From Methylovirgula sp. (lineage in GTDB: Bacteria > Pseudomonadota > Alphaproteobacteria > Rhizobiales > Beijerinckiaceae): a stretch of 5,695 bases of DNA. Of this stretch, positions 5,347-5,695 are shown one piece after another (the first letter of the stretch is position 1; each line of letters starts with the position of its first letter). The notes under the pieces were generated by a model that saw only the letters and a list, made by a program, of their open reading frames with translations, had not been told where the DNA came from and searched no databases. A program made the position numbers and the translations under genes. The DNA lies in the NCBI GenBank assembly GCA_025356505.1, contig JANXSV010000306.1, positions 1 through 5,695 of the forward strand, given 5' to 3'.

Positions 5347-5695
5347 CACGCTCCGCGTCAGACCCGGACTTCGACGATCTGGCGCGGCACATTAAAAATT
5401 GCCGCATATGTATAGAAAATCCGTACGGCAAACCACTTCCACACGAGCCAAAACCTGTGTTCCGCGCGTCACTGCGTGCGTCAATCATTCTGGCGGGGCA
5501 GGCGCCTGGCACCCGCGTTCACGCAAGCGGTGTGCCTTTTACTGATCCGTCCGGAGACAGGCTGCGCTTTTGGCTCGGGCTGAGCCGCGAGCAATTTTAC
5601 GATCTTGATTTGATTTCAATTATTCCGATGGGCTTCTGCTTTCCCGGACTGGATGCGCATGGCGGGGATCTTCCACCGCGCCCGGAGTGCCGGGC
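5343..5695 (+). CDS. Uracil-DNA glycosylase family protein, 3'-truncated by window edge
   Basis: An open frame of 117 codons begins at GTG 5343, overlapping the GST stop as GTGA, and runs off the window. An in-frame stop at 5310 and the lack of any ATG in between make this GTG the likely start; translation is probably coupled to the GST gene. Visible features are a CRIC pair (Cys20, Cys23), the GQAPG active-site loop (52-56) followed by HASGVPFTDPSGDRLRFWLG (60-79), then PMGFCFPG (Cys99) and PPRPEC (Cys116). The spacing C-x2-C, a long gap, then C-x16-C matches the four cysteines that bind a 4Fe-4S cluster in family 4 uracil-DNA glycosylases. Such enzymes remove uracil from DNA as the first step of base excision repair. 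GQAPG differs from the usual GExPG of family 4, so the subfamily is open. The C-terminal catalytic motif lies outside the window. Confidence 0.88.
   Translation, partial: MTRSASDPDFDDLARHIKNCRICIENPYGKPLPHEPKPVFRASLRASIILAGQAPGTRVHASGVPFTDPSGDRLRFWLGLSREQFYDLDLISIIPMGFCFPGLDAHGGDLPPRPECR

Overview
The window reads as ordinary chromosomal DNA from an alphaproteobacterium, most likely a member of the Hyphomicrobiales (Rhizobiales). The reasons are a PdhS/PleC-like H-box in the histidine kinase, a CobT of rhizobial type, a rhizobial-style fasciclin protein, and moderately high GC judged by eye. The genus cannot be fixed from the sequence alone. Seven genes are present. The first (cobT) and the last (a uracil-DNA glycosylase family gene) are cut by the window edges. 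I see no tRNA, rRNA, insertion sequence, CRISPR array or phage gene.

Layout. (1) Positions 1-780, plus strand: the C-terminal three quarters of CobT, a cobalamin lower-ligand enzyme. (2) Positions 907-2873, plus strand: a three-gene module made of a secreted single-domain fasciclin (FAS1) protein, an ECF sigma factor, and a membrane-anchored RskA-type anti-sigma factor. The sigma and anti-sigma genes overlap by four bases (ATGA). A strong stem-loop fills the short gap between the fasciclin and sigma genes. A possible ECF-like promoter and an 11-bp tandem repeat lie in front of the fasciclin gene. (3) Positions 2890-4452, minus strand: a six-helix membrane sensor histidine kinase with no response regulator nearby, ending 16 bp from the anti-sigma gene in convergent orientation. 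(4) Positions 4453-4734: a divergent intergenic region of 282 bp. (5) Positions 4735-5695, plus strand: a glutathione S-transferase family gene followed, with a GTGA overlap, by the N-terminal part of an iron-sulfur-type uracil-DNA glycosylase family protein.

How it may work together. The fasciclin/ECF/anti-sigma trio is the most coherent system here. By analogy with mycobacterial SigK/RskA, which controls the FAS1-domain proteins MPT70 and MPT83, an envelope signal sensed by the periplasmic part of the anti-sigma factor would free the sigma factor to transcribe the fasciclin gene. The fasciclin gene shows a codon bias typical of abundant proteins, unlike the sigma gene beside it. This regulatory link is inference: the sequence shows the gene order, the domains and a candidate promoter, not the wiring. 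The GST and glycosylase genes appear translationally coupled and could belong to a stress or repair unit. The kinase looks like an orphan acting through an unlinked partner.
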